Assembly (NCBI GenBank): GCA_041395945.1
Contig: JAWKZN010000001.1
Span: forward strand, 2,046,001-2,110,000
Direction: 5' to 3'
Source: Pseudomonadales bacterium
GTDB lineage: Bacteria; Pseudomonadota; Gammaproteobacteria; Pseudomonadales; Azotimanducaceae
Length of the DNA stretch: 64,000 nucleotides
The translations under genes were made by a program, and so were the position numbers. Shown in pieces: positions 16,799-25,269 of this stretch (its first letter is position 1; every line of letters starts with the position of its first letter). The notes beneath the pieces are model-generated. The model ran no database searches. It saw only the letters and a program-made list of their open reading frames with translations, and was not told the DNA's origin.

Positions 16799-17839
16799 TC
16801 AGACTCTCCGCAGCTGATGCGCCAGATTCAGAATCGCCGCAAACAGCAGGACCGCACCACCCTGGTGTGCGGCAGCCAGTGGTATCGGCACCACCAGCAG
16901 CAGCGTTGAGATTCCGAGTGTCAGCTGGACGACCACAGCGATCAGCAGCAGCCAGACAGCCGTGCGGACCTGGGTTAGCGGATGCCCGCGCAACAGCTTG
17001 ACGGAGTATCCGATGAGCGCCAGACCCAGAGATACAGCCAGCACTCTGTGATTGAACTGCACCGTGGTGATGTTTTCGAACAGATTGCGCCAGCCGGGCT
17101 CGAGCAGCGCGATGCCATCCGGTATCCACTGACCGTTCATGAGCGGGAAGGTGTTGAAGGTGAAGCCCGCCTTGAGGCCGGCGACGAAACCACCGGATGC
17201 GATCGTCAGCAGTACGAAACCAGTCAGCCACAGCACGGTGCCGGTACCAGAGTGCCGTGAGTGCTGCTCAGCCGGGCCGCCCCGCAGCAGATCCAGCGCA
17301 ACCCAGAACATGCCTGCAAAAATCAGAAAGGCCAGCAGCAGGTGTGCGGTGAGCCGGTACTGGCTGACATGGGGATCGTCGACCAGTCCGCTCTTGACCA
17401 TATACCAGCCCATCAGCCCCTGCAGGCCACCCAGCACAAACAGTCCGGCCAGCTTGGGAATGAGCGGTCGATCGATCATCCCGCGCAGCAGAAAAATCAC
17501 GAAGGGCACCGCGAAGATCACACCGATCAGCCTGCCCAGCACCCGGTGCCAGTACTCGAGCCAGAAGATAGACTGAAATCCCTGCAGGTCCATTCCCGCA
17601 TTCTTGAGTCGATATTCGGGATACTCCCGATACTGGGCGAAGGCCTCTTCCCACTGGGCTTCCGAGAGCGGCGGCAGGACGCCGATGATCGGCTCCCACT
17701 CGACCATGGACAGGCCGGATCCCGTGAGACGCGTCACCCCGCCGAGGACCACCATCGCAAACACCGTGGTGCAACACAGCAGCAGCCACAGGGCGAGCAG
17801 ACGACGCGAGTCGTGTGCCTGTGTTGTCAGCGTTGTCAT
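16799..17839 (-). CDS. ctaA: Heme A synthase (CtaA/Cox15 type), 346 aa
   Basis: This membrane enzyme hydroxylates heme O to heme A for cytochrome c oxidase. About eight transmembrane helices are visible. The first-loop signature GGVTRLTGSGLSMVEWEPI, the heme-ligand His in WLEYWHRVLGRLIG, a second in YRLTAHLLLAFL and later NHRVLA and AAHQGGA are all present. The TGSGLSM..W.P..G..PP form is the Cox15-like type common in alphaproteobacteria and mitochondria and also found in gammaproteobacteria. The ATG overlaps the HtpX stop by four bases, so the pair is translationally coupled. Confidence 0.93.
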   Translation of the reverse strand: MTTLTTQAHDSRRLLALWLLLCCTTVFAMVVLGGVTRLTGSGLSMVEWEPIIGVLPPLSEAQWEEAFAQYREYPEYRLKNAGMDLQGFQSIFWLEYWHRVLGRLIGVIFAVPFVIFLLRGMIDRPLIPKLAGLFVLGGLQGLMGWYMVKSGLVDDPHVSQYRLTAHLLLAFLIFAGMFWVALDLLRGGPAEQHSRHSGTGTVLWLTGFVLLTIASGGFVAGLKAGFTFNTFPLMNGQWIPDGIALLEPGWRNLFENITTVQFNHRVLAVSLGLALIGYSVKLLRGHPLTQVRTAVWLLLIAVVVQLTLGISTLLLVVPIPLAAAHQGGAVLLFAAILNLAHQLRRV

Positions 17840-18726
17840 CGGCCGCTGTTACGCAGTGCGGCGATGCGATCGTCCAGCGGTGGATGGGAGGCGAACAGCG
17901 CCTTCAGACCCTGACGCCGGCCGCTGGAGATTCCGAAGGCCAGAAGTGTTTCGGGCATGGCGCTGGGGATCTCCTGATGGCGCTTGAGCCGCTCCAGTGC
18001 GGCGATCATCTTCTGGCGTCCGGCCAGCCTGGCGCCCGCCTCGTCCGCACGGAACTCCCGATAGCGCGAGAACCACATGACAATCGCACTTGCGAGCAGT
18101 CCCAGCACGATCTCCGCGACGATGGTCGAAACCCAGTAGCCGATACCGAGTCCCCGTTCGTTTTTCAGCACCACACGGTCCACCACGAACCCGATCACCC
18201 GGGCGAGGAAGAGCACAAACGTGTTCACCACCCCCTGAATCAGGGTCATGGTAACCATGTCGCCGTTGGCCACGTGACCGATCTCATGGCCCAGCACAGC
18301 CTCGACTTCATCCGCATTCATCTGTTCCAGCAGCCCGACGCTCACCGCCACCAGCGCCTTGTTGCGGTTGGCACCGGTAGCGAAAGCATTGGGTTCCGGG
18401 GAGGGGAAGATCGCCACTTCCGGCATCGAGATACCCGCCTGCTGGGCCTGCCGGGCGACGGTCTGCACCAGCCAGCGCTCGCTCTCGGTGCGGGGTTGTT
18501 CGATCACCCTGGCTCCCGTAGACCACTTGGCCATCTTCTTCGAGAGCAGCAGCGAGACAAAGGAGCCGCCGAAGCCGAGCAGAGCGCAGAACACGAGCAG
18601 CGCGGGCAGGTTGAGATCCACACCGTTCTGGGTGAGGAAGCTGTCGAATCCGAGCAGGCGGAACGTCATGCTCGCCAGCAGGATCACTGCCAGGTTGGTG
18701 GCCAGGAAAAGCGCGACACGTTTCAT
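17836..18726 (-). CDS. htpX: HtpX-family membrane zinc metalloprotease, 296 aa
   Basis: HtpX is an inner-membrane M48 peptidase that removes damaged membrane proteins. The zinc motif is GHEIGH (His147, Glu148, His151), with the third ligand expected in FRADEAGA. Two N-terminal helices (residues 4-25 and 40-62) and two central ones (about 160-205) match the family, as does the NAFATG segment. The frame is open further upstream, but homology begins at MKRVALFLATN, so ATG 18726 is used. Its TGA overlaps the CtaA start (ATGA). Confidence 0.95.
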   Translation of the reverse strand: MKRVALFLATNLAVILLASMTFRLLGFDSFLTQNGVDLNLPALLVFCALLGFGGSFVSLLLSKKMAKWSTGARVIEQPRTESERWLVQTVARQAQQAGISMPEVAIFPSPEPNAFATGANRNKALVAVSVGLLEQMNADEVEAVLGHEIGHVANGDMVTMTLIQGVVNTFVLFLARVIGFVVDRVVLKNERGLGIGYWVSTIVAEIVLGLLASAIVMWFSRYREFRADEAGARLAGRQKMIAALERLKRHQEIPSAMPETLLAFGISSGRRQGLKALFASHPPLDDRIAALRNSGR

Positions 18727-18879
18727 CTCTGGAATTCCTCTGAACTTACTGCTCTCGGTACCGCGACAGGAAACGCCACCCGCGGCACCCGACCGCTGAC
18801 TGTTCAGCCAGAGCGGCAGGCGGCGCACCGTCACTTTGCAGCAATGGGGTCGAATCCGCCGGTTTCAATTCTGCCTGCT

Positions 18880-19293
18880 TCAGGAATCCTCGATGAGGAG
18901 ATTCGCCAGCGCGCCATGGGCATGGGAAAGCCGTTCCTCACCCGCCGGATACCTGCTGCGTGAAAAAATGTAGGCCAGAATGTCCACATATTCCTTCGGC
19001 AGCAGGCCGCCGGGATTCGACTCCGGCATGGATCCGCTCATCACATCGAAGAACACCCCGGCCCGCTGTCCGCTCCAGCGGTTGAGTACCGGCTTGAAGT
19101 AGTTCTTGTCGTGGCAGACCAGACAGTGCTGCTTGTAAAGCGCCTCACCGGCTTTTGCCTGGGCTTTGGTATAAACGCCATCCCGGGTAGAGCGTACCTC
19201 CCCCAGGGTGGCTGGCGTGGCCTCCTGCGCTGCTGCGACAGGCGCGAACAGCGCAGCCCACAGCAGCGCTGCGGAAATGGCATGTGCATTCAT
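18880..19293 (-). CDS. Periplasmic c-type cytochrome, 137 aa
   Basis: A cleavable signal peptide (ending near AAAQ) is followed by one cytochrome c domain. The heme motif is Cys57-Leu-Val-Cys60-His61, and Met89 in GSMPES is the probable distal ligand. It starts 21 bases after the stop of the PQQ dehydrogenase on the same strand, so it most likely accepts electrons from that enzyme in the periplasm and passes them to the respiratory chain. The heme A synthase gene is nearby, which fits a route to a cytochrome oxidase, although that link is inference. Confidence 0.85.
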   Translation of the reverse strand: MNAHAISAALLWAALFAPVAAAQEATPATLGEVRSTRDGVYTKAQAKAGEALYKQHCLVCHDKNYFKPVLNRWSGQRAGVFFDVMSGSMPESNPGGLLPKEYVDILAYIFSRSRYPAGEERLSHAHGALANLLIEDS

Positions 19294-19314
19294 CGTCTCG
19301 TTACCCGTCGTCTG

Positions 19315-21330
19315 TCAGTCCGGCAGAGCCAGCACGGTCAGCCTGGCACCGGTCTGCAGCACCACATACTGTTTGCCGTTGTGCATATAGGTCATGTTGC
19401 CGTAGCGTGTTGGCTCTTCGACCTCCACCTTGCCCACCTGTTCCCCGCTGGCCTTGTCGACCGCAAACAGGGCCGGTGTACCGTCGCTGGACAGTGATGA
19501 ATACAGCACCAGGGTTTTGGTCACTACCACAGGTGCAGGCATCATCACCCCGGTATTGGGGATGTCCATGCCCTGCAGGTCCGGATGTTCGAGCACGATT
19601 TCCGGGGTCTCACCGGTGGGGATCATCCACAGATGTTCGCCGGTGTTCATGTCGATCGCGGTCAGCCGTGAATACGGTGGTTTGAAAATCGACAGTCCGT
19701 CCGGCCCCTGAATGCCGGTGGCACGCAGCACCGCGTAGTCGGCAATGGTCTCACCGGTGGGTAGTGCAATGGTGGCATCCCGTTCCACACCCGGGGCTAT
19801 GATCCGCGAGCTGCAATGGGTGCGGGACGGCACATAGAGAATGCCCGTTTCCGGATCCGCGGCCACGGGCGCATCAATGTTCACCCCACCGATGTCACCC
19901 GGACACCAGAGTGCGGCCGTTTTGCCCTTATCGTTGTCGCGGTGCAGCGGCGGATTGAACAGCGGGCCGATTTCAAATTCGGCAAGCGCATCCAGCGCGC
20001 GCTGACGCAACTCCGGCGTGAAATCGATGAGATCGTCTTCCGTGAGACCCTGGATATCGAAGGGTGCGGGCCGGGTCGGGAAGGGCTGAGTCTTGGCGAG
20101 CTTCTCACCCGGGATTTTCGAAACCGGCACCGGACGTTCTTCGATCGGCCAGATCGGCTCTCCGGTTACCCGGTTGAAGGTGTAGACAAAGGACTGCTTG
20201 GTGGCCTGGGCCACGATCGGCACGGTCTTGCCTTTGATCTTCACATCGAGCAGTACCGGGGCGGTCGGTGTGTCGTAGTTCCAGATGTCGTGATGCACGA
20301 GCTGGTAGTGCCAGACCCGCTTCCCGGTCTTCACATCCAGCGCGATGAGACTGGTGCTGAACAGATTATCCCCGGGCCGAAAGCCGCCGTAGAAATCGAG
20401 GGTCGCGCCGTTGGTGGGGATGTAGACAATGCCCCGTTGCGCGTCCGCCGAAAGCGGCGCCCAGGAAGAAATGTCACCAGTCCACTTCCAGGCATCGTTC
20501 TCCCAGGTTTCATGTCCAAACTCACCAGGCCCGGGCAATACGTTGAATTTCCACAGAAATTTCCCGGTACGCGCATCATAAGCGAGGATGTCGCCGGGGA
20601 TATTCTCGATCCGGGACTGGTTGTAGCCCTGTTCGGCGGAGTTACCCACAATGATCACATCACCCACCACGATCGGCGGTGACGAGGAGGTGATATAGCC
20701 CTTCTTCAGATCGACGCCACGGTAGGGGTCATAGGGATGACCGAGATCGGCGAGCATGTCCACCACACCGGTATCCGGGAATCCGTCGACAGGGACTTTC
20801 TTACCGAACCCTTCCAGGGGCCTTCCGGTCTTGGCATCCAGTGCAGTGAGGAAGAAGGCGGGTGAGACGATATAGATCACCCCGCGGCCGTCGATCTTCC
20901 CGTAGGCCACGCCCTTGCCGTAGTCCTGCCGCATGGAATACTCCCAGCGGTAGGTGTTGGGTTCCCGATAGGACCACAGCAGTTCACCGCTGGCAGGATC
21001 CAGTGCGACCACGTGTCGACGGGGGCCAGCCACGGTGTACAGCACGCCATCGATATAGGAAGGTGTGGAGCGGCCGCTCTGGGCATTGAAGCTGGCACCA
21101 TCCCAGACCCAGGCTTCTTCGAGTTCCTCAAAGTTTTCAGCGTTGATCTGATCTGCGGGGGAATAACGGGTGTGCGCAAGGTCACTGCCGAGCGTGACCC
21201 ACTCGATACTCCTGCCGCTCACCGGCTGCGCCAGCTTTTTCGCAGCCCCGGCCGCATGCACGACACTGAACACAGCACAACTCAACAGCACGGCCAGTGG
21301 CCACATCAACAGACGCTGGAAATATCTCAC
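19315..21330 (-). CDS. PQQ-dependent (quinoprotein) dehydrogenase, 671 aa
   Basis: A secreted eight-blade propeller quinoprotein. A signal peptide (ends near VHAAG) precedes blades with the repeated AxDxxTGxxxW pattern, for example ALDPASGELLW, AYDARTGKFLWKF, ALDVKTGKRVWHYQ and AIDMNTGEHLW. HTRYSPADQI near residue 56 and HHDIWNYDTPTAPVL are typical of membrane-type glucose dehydrogenase relatives that lack the membrane domain. It would oxidise a sugar or alcohol in the periplasm and donate electrons to the adjacent cytochrome c. No heme domain is fused. The start is GTG. The substrate is unknown; pqq biosynthesis genes are not in this window. Confidence 0.9.
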   Translation of the reverse strand: MRYFQRLLMWPLAVLLSCAVFSVVHAAGAAKKLAQPVSGRSIEWVTLGSDLAHTRYSPADQINAENFEELEEAWVWDGASFNAQSGRSTPSYIDGVLYTVAGPRRHVVALDPASGELLWSYREPNTYRWEYSMRQDYGKGVAYGKIDGRGVIYIVSPAFFLTALDAKTGRPLEGFGKKVPVDGFPDTGVVDMLADLGHPYDPYRGVDLKKGYITSSSPPIVVGDVIIVGNSAEQGYNQSRIENIPGDILAYDARTGKFLWKFNVLPGPGEFGHETWENDAWKWTGDISSWAPLSADAQRGIVYIPTNGATLDFYGGFRPGDNLFSTSLIALDVKTGKRVWHYQLVHHDIWNYDTPTAPVLLDVKIKGKTVPIVAQATKQSFVYTFNRVTGEPIWPIEERPVPVSKIPGEKLAKTQPFPTRPAPFDIQGLTEDDLIDFTPELRQRALDALAEFEIGPLFNPPLHRDNDKGKTAALWCPGDIGGVNIDAPVAADPETGILYVPSRTHCSSRIIAPGVERDATIALPTGETIADYAVLRATGIQGPDGLSIFKPPYSRLTAIDMNTGEHLWMIPTGETPEIVLEHPDLQGMDIPNTGVMMPAPVVVTKTLVLYSSLSSDGTPALFAVDKASGEQVGKVEVEEPTRYGNMTYMHNGKQYVVLQTGARLTVLALPD

Positions 21331-21473
21331 GATCTTGTTCTCACCCGAGGTTCACGAAGCCGCCTATTCTAATGCAAGCCTGACCAGTATGCTTCCGGGG
21401 TCTGGGCGCTCGGATGCGCGGACCCTGCTCATGATCCATGAGCCACAAGAATCTGATTCTGAGGGAGAGAAAC

Positions 21474-22460
21474 ATGTCGTCAGCCGATCCAACACCCGGC
21501 GAAGCCCAAGCCCGGCGACCGGCGCCCCTGTGGCAGCGCGCCCTGCCCTGGCTGATCACCATTGTCTGCTTCGCCTATCTCTACAACCGGATCAGCGGCC
21601 AGACGCCCGAGGGCGAGACGGTGATCTCCTACCTCGCCAACATCTTCGCCTCGGTCAACTGGCTCGCCTGGCTCGGCATCATGATTCCGTATTCCGTGCT
21701 GTATCTGTTCATCGACACCGCAGTGCTGTGGCGGGTGATCGGCTGGTTCAACGCCAGAATTCCGTATCGCCAGCTGCTGCCGGTACGGGCGAGCACCTAC
21801 ATCATCTCGATTCTCAACGAACAGGTCGGCAAGGGGGCCATGGCCGTCTACCTGAACCGGCGTGAGGGCGTGCCCGGCTGGGAGGTGGGATCGAGCATGC
21901 TCTTCATCATGTTCTGCGAATTCTTTTATCTGCTGTCCTGGGCCCTGATCGGCGTGGCCATCTCCTGGGCGATCATTCCGGAAATTTTCCACGTGATTCC
22001 GTACATCGCACTCGGGGCTGCTGTTTTCTGGCTGACCTTCGTGTGGTTTTTCCGATCGGATCGTTTTGCCCAGGTAGGTCTGCGCCAGCGGCCACTGCTG
22101 AAAGCGTTCCGGGAAGCGCGCCATTCGAACTATCTGATCATCATGTTGATCCGCTCTCCCGCCCTGCTCGCCGCGGTGTGGGTCTATTCCAGCGCAGCGA
22201 GTCTGTTCGGCGTGGATATTCCCCTGCAGGACATGATCGGCTTTCTACCGGTGATCTTTTTCGGCACGCTGATTCCCGGACCTTTCCGGGCTTTTGCGGT
22301 CACGATGTGGCCGACCCTGTTTCCCGAGCACGTCGCCGAGATGGCCGTGTTCGGCTTTGTGCAGCACAACTTTTTCCTGCTCTTCAACGCCGCGATCGGC
22401 CTGCTGTTTCTCCGGCAGGCCAATCGAGAGCTGTTCGGCGGTCAGGAAGCGACTACCTGA
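21474..22460 (+). CDS. Multi-pass integral membrane protein, 328 aa
   Basis: I do not recognise a named family with confidence. About seven to eight hydrophobic segments are visible, including WLITIVCFAYLY, YSVLYLFIDTAVLWRVI, EFFYLLSWALIGVAISWAI and the C-terminal FFLLFNAAIGLLFL. The segment ILNEQVGKGAMAVYLNRR between helices is charged and probably functional. The overall form recalls the flippase-like membrane half of lysylphosphatidylglycerol synthase relatives. ATG 21474, with GAGGGAGAG upstream, was preferred over a start 12 codons earlier. It is divergent from the PQQ dehydrogenase; no partner gene follows. Confidence 0.65.
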   Translation: MSSADPTPGEAQARRPAPLWQRALPWLITIVCFAYLYNRISGQTPEGETVISYLANIFASVNWLAWLGIMIPYSVLYLFIDTAVLWRVIGWFNARIPYRQLLPVRASTYIISILNEQVGKGAMAVYLNRREGVPGWEVGSSMLFIMFCEFFYLLSWALIGVAISWAIIPEIFHVIPYIALGAAVFWLTFVWFFRSDRFAQVGLRQRPLLKAFREARHSNYLIIMLIRSPALLAAVWVYSSAASLFGVDIPLQDMIGFLPVIFFGTLIPGPFRAFAVTMWPTLFPEHVAEMAVFGFVQHNFFLLFNAAIGLLFLRQANRELFGGQEATT

Positions 22461-22529
22461 AGCCGTAAATGACTGCATGGGCAAAGGAGTCGATCCAGTC
22501 GATACCCATGGGCAGCGTCGCCGGCGCTT

Positions 22530-23759
22530 TCATGGCATGTGCCGGTCGAACGCCGCGGCAACCGTGCCGTCCTGCAGGCGCATCTGCAGCCAGGTGTCCA
22601 CGAAAGTTTTCAGCTCAATGTCCTTCGGCAGGAAATAGCCCTTCTCCTGATGTGTGAGGGTGCCTGTCAGCGCCGGGCAGAGTTCCGGATTCAGGTGTGA
22701 ACGCAACTCTACCTCGATCCGATCGGTGATCATGACGTCCGCCTCACCCCGGGCGATCCCGTCAAAAATGGTCCGATTGTCATCATGCAGGCGGACGTCC
22801 GCATGCCTTATGTGTTCATCCACGTAGGCCTGATTGGTACCACCCGGGTTCACGATCACCCGGACACCCTGCTGATCGATCTTCTCAAGGGAATCAAAGC
22901 GCTCGACATCTGCGCAACGGACGATGGGCGATTTGCCGTCTGTGAAGTAGGCAATGGAAAGGTATCCTACCTTTGCGCGGTCCAGGGTCCGGGAAACACC
23001 GCTCATGGCAATGTCGAAGGCACCGGATTGCAGGTCGCCGCTCAGGGTCGGCCAGCTGGTCGGTACAATTCGCATCCGCACTCCCAGAGCGGCAGCGAGA
23101 TCGGCGGCCAGGTCCATATCGATGCCCCGGTAGTCGACGCCTGTCGCTTCCTTCAGTGAGAACGGCGCGTAGTCGCCCGTTGTGCCCACCCGTAGTTCGC
23201 CGGTTTCGAGAACCTGCTCGAGACGGCTGGCAAAACGTCGCAGGGAGGCGAGGGCCTCAAACAGGCTGGCACGATCCCTTTCGCTCAGACCTTCGCTGCG
23301 AACCTGAGCGTCAAACAGCTCCCGGGAATGGGTGATGCCCGGCTGCGCGGCCGCAACCATGATCTGTTCTCCCAGACGCAGCAGTTCAGGACGGATGATG
23401 GTCGCGAGGTCGTCCGCCGGCCGCGGCCGCTCACCCGACTGCCAGCGCGCGAACCAGTAGGATTGAATCGATTTGGCGGCCGCGATCTGCGCTTCGAACA
23501 GTGCAGCGCTGGTCGCCGGCACGAATCCCTGGCGAAGGCCGTCGGCAACGCCGGCGTGGACCACCCGGGCCTCCCTGGCGGGATCTTCGATGGGATCTCC
23601 GGCCTGCCACTTGTGTGATGCCACCGCTTCCATCAGCGCCAGGCGCGCATCGACCAGCTGGTACAGACGATCCGCAGTACTCGACAGTTCGGCCTGGACA
23701 CCGACCGCCCAGACGAACAGCCCTGCTGCCAGCACCTGCCGACAGATTACCGCGCTCAC
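22530..23759 (-). CDS. Periplasmic chorismate mutase-cyclohexadienyl dehydratase fusion, 409 aa
   Basis: A signal peptide (residues 1-23) leads an AroQ-gamma chorismate mutase domain (about 27-165): LVDARLALMEAVASHKWQ, IEDPARE and FEAQIAAAKSIQ, placing Arg39, Lys50, Asp59, Arg62 and Gln91 as likely active-site residues. From about residue 185 a PheC-type cyclohexadienyl dehydratase follows: VGTTGDYAPFS, DIAMSGVSRTLDRA, VIVNPGGTN, ITDRIEVEL and HPEL-like LNPELCP. Together they would convert chorismate to prephenate, then to phenylpyruvate (or arogenate to phenylalanine) in the periplasm. A plain amino-acid-binding protein was considered, but the PheC motifs fit better. The start is GTG with GAGGGAG upstream. 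Confidence 0.87.
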   Translation of the reverse strand: MSAVICRQVLAAGLFVWAVGVQAELSSTADRLYQLVDARLALMEAVASHKWQAGDPIEDPAREARVVHAGVADGLRQGFVPATSAALFEAQIAAAKSIQSYWFARWQSGERPRPADDLATIIRPELLRLGEQIMVAAAQPGITHSRELFDAQVRSEGLSERDRASLFEALASLRRFASRLEQVLETGELRVGTTGDYAPFSLKEATGVDYRGIDMDLAADLAAALGVRMRIVPTSWPTLSGDLQSGAFDIAMSGVSRTLDRAKVGYLSIAYFTDGKSPIVRCADVERFDSLEKIDQQGVRVIVNPGGTNQAYVDEHIRHADVRLHDDNRTIFDGIARGEADVMITDRIEVELRSHLNPELCPALTGTLTHQEKGYFLPKDIELKTFVDTWLQMRLQDGTVAAAFDRHMP

Positions 23760-23772
23760 GAGTGTCGCTCCC

Positions 23773-25134
23773 TCAGTCGACTATCGCCTGGTAAGTGAGC
23801 ACCTTGAACTCCGCCCCGAGGCGGGTCCGGTGGGGCAGGCTCTGCACCATGAATACGGCGGTCAGCTTTTCCTCGGGATCAATCCAGAAGCTGGTGCCGG
23901 CTGCACCACCCCAGTTGTATTCCCCTTCAGAACCCAGCTCCCCGATCTCACCCTGATTCAGGGCGACCGCATAGCCGAGACCGAAGCCAACGCCGGAGCG
24001 ACCGAAGCCCATCGCGATCGGTCCGAGGTGATCCTTCGTCATGAGCTCTACCGTTTTCGGCGAAAGTAATCGCACACCGTCCAGCTCGCCGCCGTTGAGC
24101 ATCATCTGATTGAAGCGAAGATAGTCGTCAGCTGTAGAAACCAGACCACCACCACCGCCTTCGAAGGTGGCTCCTTCCATGAAGCCTTCACTGGCACGGG
24201 GATCCGCCACCACCAGTTCGGTAGACGTGCTCGGCTTGAGCCAGGCGTCGGTGCCTGAGGCCGTGCCTGCCGGACTGTACAGCTGAGCCAGGCGACCAAG
24301 CTTTTCCGCGGGAACCACAAAACTGGTATCGGTCATGCCGAGCGGGGTAAACAGGCGCTGCTGGAGAAACTCACCGAAACGCATTCCGGAGATCACTTCG
24401 ACCAGCCTGCCCTGCACATCGACGGCAACGCTGTAGTGCCAGCGGGTACCCGGCTCGTACTGCAGGGGAATTGCGCCAAGTTTCTCGACAAAGTCCTGGA
24501 GATTGGGGTTACTGAGAATGCCGGCGTCGCGGTACTGCCTGTCCACTTCCGTGTTGCCAAAAACACCATAGGTGAAGCCAGCGGTGTGGGTGAGCAGATC
24601 ACGAATGGTGGGCTGGCGGCGGGGTTTGCGCACCAGCCCCACCTTGGTGGCGTCTCCCTCGCCGATAGTCTTACTCTGGGTACCGTTCGACGTCATGCGG
24701 ATATCGCCGTCCGCCGTGGAAACGGCGACCTGCAGATTTGCCAGCTCCGGGATGTATTTGGCAACCGGATCGTTGAGGAAGAAGCGACCTTCTTCATAGA
24801 GCATCATCAGTGCCACTGCGGTGATCGGTTTTGACATGGAATAGATGCGGAAAATGGTGTCCCGCGTCATGGGCAGTCCAGCCTCCCGATCTCTGTCTCC
24901 CCAGGACTGCACGTAGGCAATCCTGCCGTTGCGGGCGATCATCGCCAGTCCGCCGACCATCGTGCCGTCTGCCACAGCATCAGCCATATGCGCAGACAGC
25001 CGCTCCAGCCGCTCGCTGGACAGACCCACCCGTTCAGGCTTCGTTTCCGGCAGCGGACGCGCAGCAGCAGCGAAGGTGACAGTTACCAGCACGAGACCGA
25101 GGAACCCGGTCACCAGTTTGGGTGACTCACGCAT
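23773..25134 (-). CDS. Exported serine hydrolase of the beta-lactamase/EstB family, 453 aa
   Basis: A signal peptide (to about residue 25) precedes a class C beta-lactamase-like domain. The nucleophile motif is SxxK, Ser99-Met-Ser-Lys102, in IYSMSKPITAV. The Tyr motif is in WHYSVAVDVQG. The C-terminal strand region includes GEYNWGGAAGTSFWIDP, where a Gly-rich segment replaces the KTG of true beta-lactamases. That favours an esterase or peptidase over antibiotic resistance. ATG 25134 has GGAGG seven bases upstream. It lies 13 bases before the AroQ-PheC gene on the same strand; a metabolic link is not evident. Confidence 0.87.
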   Translation of the reverse strand: MRESPKLVTGFLGLVLVTVTFAAAARPLPETKPERVGLSSERLERLSAHMADAVADGTMVGGLAMIARNGRIAYVQSWGDRDREAGLPMTRDTIFRIYSMSKPITAVALMMLYEEGRFFLNDPVAKYIPELANLQVAVSTADGDIRMTSNGTQSKTIGEGDATKVGLVRKPRRQPTIRDLLTHTAGFTYGVFGNTEVDRQYRDAGILSNPNLQDFVEKLGAIPLQYEPGTRWHYSVAVDVQGRLVEVISGMRFGEFLQQRLFTPLGMTDTSFVVPAEKLGRLAQLYSPAGTASGTDAWLKPSTSTELVVADPRASEGFMEGATFEGGGGGLVSTADDYLRFNQMMLNGGELDGVRLLSPKTVELMTKDHLGPIAMGFGRSGVGFGLGYAVALNQGEIGELGSEGEYNWGGAAGTSFWIDPEEKLTAVFMVQSLPHRTRLGAEFKVLTYQAIVD

Positions 25135-25269
25135 GGCCAATCCTCCAGAGGGAAACGCGACAGGCTAGCCGATCGGTCGGATCGGCACAAATTCCGGGGT
25201 CAATCCCCGCAGGATAAAGCCGGTCCGGACCGCCGCCACCTTCAGTCGCTGCCAGGCACCGCGCGTCAG

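Noticed and set aside
22461..22529. Hairpin between the membrane protein and the AroQ-PheC gene as terminator
   Set aside because: The CATGGG/CCCATG arms are short and about 25 bases apart, with no U tract, so support is too weak.
22530..23759. Annotation as a plain amino-acid ABC-transporter binding protein
   Set aside because: The C-terminal domain has PheC-type motifs (VNPGGTN, TTGDYAPFS, DIAMSGVS), the N-terminal domain has AroQ residues, and no permease or ATPase gene is adjacent.
23773..25134. Antibiotic-resistance class C beta-lactamase
   Set aside because: It has SxxK, but the KTG triad is replaced by a Gly-rich segment and the Tyr motif is YSV rather than YAN. An esterase or peptidase relative is more likely.
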